DNA of 50,809 nucleotides from Lachnospiraceae bacterium (GTDB taxonomy: Bacteria; Bacillota; Clostridia; Lachnospirales; Lachnospiraceae). The stretch is from contig JALFLW010000016.1 in NCBI GenBank assembly GCA_022774505.1, positions 1 through 50,809 on the forward strand. The letters are read 5' to 3'. Below are positions 50,697 through 50,809 of this stretch, one piece after another. The position numbers and the translations under genes are program-made. Below the pieces are notes generated by a model. That model was given only the letters and a program-made list of their open reading frames with translations. It was not told where the DNA came from and searched no databases. Every line of letters begins with the position of its first letter. Within the stretch, counting starts at the first letter, position 1.

Positions 50697-50735
50697 CCCC
50701 TGCCCCTCATTCATGAGGGGTAAGGGGTTTTCTTT
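50697..50735 (+). terminator. Terminator of putP
   Basis: CCCCT and CCCCTCAT pair with ATGAGGGG and AGGGG around two small bulges, followed by TTTTCTTTTCTCTCTTTTTT. A smaller hairpin GTGTC/GACAC lies at 50677-50689. Alternatively the GC-rich hairpin could be the end of a mobile element whose gene starts at 50763. Confidence 0.75.
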
Positions 50736-50762
50736 TCTCTCTTTTTTCTGCATAATAGTCTT

Positions 50763-50809
50763 ATGAACATTTTACAAAACATTATCCTTGACCATTATGA
50801 AGAAATTAA
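50763..50809 (+). CDS. Start of a further gene, cut by the window edge
   Basis: An ATG at 50763 opens a frame of 15 codons (MNILQNIILDHYEEI) to the window end. There is no clear ribosome site; CATAAT lies just before it. From memory, the N-terminus resembles transposases of the IS91 type with an N-terminal zinc-binding domain found in Lachnospiraceae, but 15 residues are too few to be sure. Confidence 0.35.
   Translation, partial: MNILQNIILDHYEEI

Noticed and set aside
1-50809. tRNA, rRNA, CRISPR arrays and T-box or other known riboswitches.
   Set aside because: No T-arm or anticodon-arm patterns outside coding sequence, no regular spacer arrays, and no T-box core sequence were seen in the gaps.

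Overview
The window looks like chromosomal DNA of a flagellated, Gram-positive Clostridia member, most likely family Lachnospiraceae (Roseburia/Agathobacter/Lachnospira type). This is inference from gene content and protein sequence style: a type II fatty acid cluster in clostridial order with separate accA and accD, a tgt-yajC-TIGR04086 block, a fused secDF, flagellar rod genes next to mreB, and a fibre-degrading GH5 enzyme. I see no rRNA, tRNA or CRISPR. Most genes lie on the minus strand; the few plus-strand genes are usually single transcripts bounded by bidirectional terminators.

Layout. 1-3.0 kb: the start of a secreted GH5 glycanase (cut by the window edge), hpf, an AT-rich gap with five perfect DnaA boxes, and ridA. 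3.1-3.9 kb: cvfB on the plus strand behind a structured leader. 4.0-12.6 kb: a ten-gene fatty acid operon on the minus strand, fabH-acpP-fabD-fabG-fabF-accB-fabZ-accC-accD-accA, from a clear promoter. It makes malonyl-CoA and elongates acyl-ACP, but no enoyl-ACP reductase is present; where fabK often sits, between acpP and fabD, there is instead a compact set of inverted repeats. 12.6-16.9 kb: recD2, comF, a YvyF-like flagellar gene, a CheX-like gene and a CheY-like regulator. 17.0-20.1 kb: mreB, two rod/hook genes (flgF- and flgG-like) and a short FlgJ rod protein.

20.3-33.5 kb: an unrecognised membrane protein, a low-complexity protein, recJ, prmA, secDF, a polysaccharide deacetylase, a TIGR04086 membrane protein, a PHP phosphoesterase, yajC, tgt, a HAAS/DUF1700 protein, class II fba and a patatin-like lipase. 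33.5-38.5 kb: copper export (csoR, and copA with a CopZ domain fused in frame at its C-terminus) under a textbook CsoR operator, bioY under a BirA-type operator, and aroB. 38.6-41.9 kb: a YtrA-type GntR regulator with an ABC ATPase and large permease. 42-48.5 kb: a secreted papain-fold-like protein, and an operon of two ABC exporter half-subunits, a minimal AraC regulator and an S66 LD-carboxypeptidase, preceded by a 20-codon ORF with a strong ribosome binding site. 48.5-50.8 kb: a ferritin-like bundle protein, putP behind a leader terminator, and the first codons of a further gene.

The least explained signals are: (1) a dispersed multi-hairpin repeat present at three intergenic loci, with a compensatory stem change; (2) a two-hairpin leader motif with a covarying base pair upstream of cvfB and of an unknown membrane protein; (3) the DnaA-box cluster with no dnaA nearby; (4) the acpP-fabD inter-gene structure; (5) the CopA-CopZ fusion with an internal ribosome binding site; and (6) the small peptide ORF ahead of the ABC exporter operon.
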